DNA from: an uncultured Actinomycetes bacterium
GTDB taxonomy: Bacteria; Actinomycetota; Thermoleophilia; Solirubrobacterales; Thermoleophilaceae
Length of the DNA stretch: 5,526 nt
Assembly: GCA_946481495.1 (NCBI GenBank)
Contig: CAMLNW010000188.1
Span: 1 to 5,526 of the forward strand
Direction of reading: 5' to 3'
In this document: positions 4,975 through 5,526 of the stretch, piece after piece
How positions within the stretch are numbered: position 1 is the stretch's first letter
Layout of the letters: each line of letters opens with the position of its first letter
Notes under the pieces: model-generated
The model's database searches: none
Told to the model about the DNA's origin: nothing
The model's input: the letters and a program-made list of their open reading frames with translations, nothing else
Position numbers and translations under genes: made by a program

Positions 4975-5526
4975 TCAAGACCGCTTCACGAGCTCGCAAC
5001 GCGAGAGCTCGTCGGTGCGGTCGGCACGCACCCGATCCTTGCGGCCGCCACCGCAGGCAACCTTCTCTCGCCGGCCGTTGGCAGAGTCGATGCGGTCGTT
5101 CCCGGCACCGCCCGAGTACAAGTTCACGCCTGACCCGCCGTCGAGCACGTCCCGGCCTCGACCGCCATACAACCGGTCCTTGCCCGAGCTTCCGTCGAGT
5201 ACGTCGTTGCCTCCCGACCCGTAGAGCTTGTCGTTGCCCTCCGAGCCGGTGATCCGGTCGTTGCCGTCCGACCGAGCGGCCGCGAGCGGCGAGGCGCTCG
5301 TGATCAGGACGCCTGACTTCGCCCCACACTGGTCGCCGAAGATCGTGTCGTTGCCCTGCAGACCATTGAGAGTGTCGTTGCCACCGAGACCGCAGAAGCG
5401 GTCGGCGCGCAGCGTGCCGTTGATGGTGTCGCGGCGCGCGGTCCCGTCGCGGACGCCGTCACCGTTGGCGTCCGGGTCACACGCGTTGCCGCCACCGGAG
5501 CGGTCGATATCGGCCTGAGTGGGGTT
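4975..5526 (-). CDS. Secreted RTX-type calcium-binding repeat protein, C-terminal part (runs off right edge)
   Basis: The minus-strand frame is open from the right edge for 183 codons to TGA at 4975; the N-terminus and any signal peptide are outside the window. Visible residues 1-28 (NPTQADID...ACDPDANGDGVRDG) resemble a thrombospondin type-3 calcium-binding repeat. RTX-type nonapeptides follow: GLGGNDTLNG and LQGNDTIFG (46-64), then an uninterrupted series at 88-147 (GNDRITG, GNDKLYG, GGNDVLDG, GKDRLYG, GRGRDVLDG, GGAGNDRID). In known RTX proteins these bind calcium and fold into a beta-roll outside the cell. A 23-residue insertion (65-87) splits the series, and one unit (GSGVNLYSG, 131-139) has Asn in place of the Asp. 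Cysteine pairs at 45/67 and 158/177 may be disulfides. The end, VACGGGRKDRV...DELSRCELV, is a capping-type tail. No catalytic domain is visible, so this may be a structural or adhesive surface protein. Convergent with the HAD-fusion gene, 8 bp apart. Confidence 0.88.
   Translation of the reverse strand, partial: NPTQADIDRSGGGNACDPDANGDGVRDGTARRDTINGTLRADRFCGLGGNDTLNGLQGNDTIFGDQCGAKSGVLITSASPLAAARSDGNDRITGSEGNDKLYGSGGNDVLDGSSGKDRLYGGRGRDVLDGGSGVNLYSGGAGNDRIDSANGRREKVACGGGRKDRVRADRTDELSRCELVKRS
4988..5012. terminator. Stem-loop inside the RTX 3' coding end, 21 nt past the HAD-fusion stop
   Basis: ACGAGCTC (4988-4995) and GAGCTCGT (5005-5012) are exact 8-bp inverted repeats with a 9-nt loop; a nested alternative pairs CTCGC (4993-4997) with GCGAG (5001-5005). 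Because the convergent genes leave only 8 bp between stops, any terminator for the plus-strand gene must lie inside the opposing gene, and this is the nearest strong stem-loop. There is no T-tract. On the minus strand it encodes DELSRCELV, so it is also constrained as coding sequence. Confidence 0.3.

Noticed and set aside
5015..5518. Plus-strand frames opposite the RTX gene (for example 5228-5518)
   Set aside because: They are antisense to clear GGxGxDxxx calcium-binding repeats and show no motif of their own.

Overview
The window is GC-rich (about 70% in coding regions, with coding frames ending almost always in G or C). It looks like a high-GC actinobacterium. The SHOCT-type membrane protein, the RTX/thrombospondin-type-3 protein and the exported sigma-like protein together suggest the Thermoleophilia/Solirubrobacterales lineage. 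That placement is an inference from style and protein content, not from any marker gene.

Five genes are present, and each lies on the opposite strand to its neighbours. (1) Complement 1-535: the N-terminal part of a GAF-domain protein, running off the left edge. (2) 714-2669: a complete ABC-F ATPase with two ATP-binding cassettes. (3) Complement 2666-3055: a small membrane protein with two TM helices and a C-terminal SHOCT motif, starting at GTG. (4) 3263-4966: a 567-residue envelope protein starting at GTG. Its order is signal segment, ALPxxP repeats, a sigma-70 region-4-like helix-turn-helix, a Gly-rich and acidic linker, a TM helix, and a HAD phosphatase-like domain of the 'Swiss Army Knife' type. 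(5) Complement 4975-5526: the C-terminal part of a secreted protein with a thrombospondin type-3-like stretch and RTX calcium-binding repeats, running off the right edge.

No two neighbouring genes are co-directional, so there is no operon. There are two divergent control regions (536-713 and 3056-3262) and two very tight convergent junctions: stop codons overlapping in a shared CTAG at 2666-2669, and an 8-bp gap at 4967-4974. Each junction carries a dyad or stem-loop but no T-tract. The 3056-3262 spacer holds a concentric dyad (3101-3156), the best candidate operator here.

The genes do not form an obvious pathway: a sensor-type GAF protein, a ribosome-associated ATPase, and three membrane or envelope proteins. 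The most unusual item is gene 4. It has a recognisable sigma region-4 fold on what the topology signals say is the outer face of the membrane. The residues that normally read the -35 box are replaced, a cysteine sits on each side of the domain, and a probable enzyme domain follows on the cytoplasmic side.
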